In this document: in pieces, positions 6,008 to 6,271 of the stretch
Position numbering within the stretch: the stretch's first letter is position 1
How the letters are laid out: every line of letters begins with the position of its first letter
From: Actinomycetota bacterium
Lineage (GTDB): Bacteria > Actinomycetota > Actinomycetes > Actinomycetales > Microbacteriaceae
Reading direction: 5' to 3'
Assembly (NCBI GenBank): GCA_010028615.1
Contig: RHAS01000046.1
Span: 1 to 6,271 of the forward strand
DNA: 6,271 nt
Made by a program: the position numbers and the translations under genes
The notes under the pieces: generated by a model
What the model was told of the DNA's origin: nothing
Databases searched by the model: none
Seen by the model: the letters and a program-made list of their open reading frames with translations, nothing else

Positions 6008-6271
6008 CTAGATCTCGGTTAGTCCGAGGAAACCGGTTGGAGCAGAGTTCGGAGTTGGAGCAACCCTCGAGTTATCGATTTCGGCTAGCTGGCTCTCGAT
6101 GAAGGTCTTGATCTTGAGGCGATATTCCTTTTCGAAGGCATAGAGCTCAGAGATTGAATGCTCGATGAGCGCCTTCTCTTGTTCGAGTCGAATCTGATCG
6201 GCCTTGGTCTGAGCTTCGGCCTCGCGCACGATTCGAGCTGCCGTTGCGTGTCCCTCGGCGATGAGCGCCTC
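6008..6271 (-). CDS. divIVA: DivIVA/Wag31-family cell-pole protein, C-terminal part (5' end outside window)
   Basis: The frame is open to the window edge, giving the last 87 residues; the GTG at 6229 is internal (V in ARIVREAEA). The sequence is a charged, alanine- and glutamate-rich coiled coil without hydrophobic membrane segments (ARIVREAEAQTKADQIRLEQ and onward). It is followed by the C-terminal DivIVA signature of the actinobacterial type, YAFEKEYRLKIKTFIESQL, and a short Pro/Ser/Thr tail ending in LTEI. In Actinobacteria, DivIVA/Wag31 gathers at the cell poles at curved membrane and directs polar wall growth; the membrane-binding N-terminal domain is outside the window. Its place directly upstream of lspA on the same strand matches the common order sepF-yggT-divIVA-lspA, which supports the assignment. 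It belongs to the arm right of the 5639-5653 junction and may come from a different genome than genes to the left. Confidence 0.85.
   Translation of the reverse strand, partial: EALIAEGHATAARIVREAEAQTKADQIRLEQEKALIEHSISELYAFEKEYRLKIKTFIESQLAEIDNSRVAPTPNSAPTGFLGLTEI

Noticed and set aside
6002..6010. DivIVA-LspA fusion by readthrough of the in-frame TAG
   Set aside because: The two genes share a frame, but a GTG start follows three bases later and separate genes are the rule. A cytoplasmic coiled coil fused to a polytopic protease is unlikely.

Overview
The window looks actinobacterial: a CASTOR/POLLUX-type channel with a two-RCK architecture, a PyrE of the actinobacterial type, a DivIVA/Wag31-LspA gene pair, and a secreted pentapeptide-repeat protein with Ig-like C-terminal domains. 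The G+C is moderate (about 45-49% over most of the window), which would suit small-genome freshwater or marine Actinobacteria better than classical high-GC ones. I cannot name a genus.

Layout, left to right. (1) Positions 1-1620 (+): the C-terminal 539 residues of a CASTOR/POLLUX-related ion channel, whose N-terminus lies outside the window. (2) Positions 1621-2195 (+): a DNA alkylation repair (AlkD-like) gene that directly abuts the channel stop codon and carries an internal deletion plus frameshift. (3) Positions 2251-4386 (-): a 711-residue secreted protein with a modular pentapeptide solenoid and two Ig-like domains. (4) Positions 4432-5208 (-): an intact exonuclease III (xthA/exoA). (5) Position 5225 onward (+): pyrE, divergent from xthA across only 16 bp and cut off near residue 143. 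(6) From about 5640 to the end (-): lspA missing its 3' end, and upstream of it the 3' end of a divIVA gene.

pyrE and lspA run into each other tail to tail. Both lose conserved C-terminal sequence inside the same stretch of about 15 bp, and G+C rises there from about 49% to about 55% by hand count. The simplest reading is that two unrelated DNA pieces are joined at 5639-5653, either as an assembly or amplification chimera or as a true rearrangement. The right arm should not be taken as the natural neighbour of pyrE until this is checked.

Functionally, AlkD (alkyl-purine glycosylase) and exonuclease III (AP endonuclease) belong to the same base-excision repair pathway, but alkD appears broken here. 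I found no complete novel defence or mobile system. The most distinctive items are the quantised linker/coil design of the secreted pentapeptide protein and a palindromic, apparently leaderless divergent promoter between xthA and pyrE.
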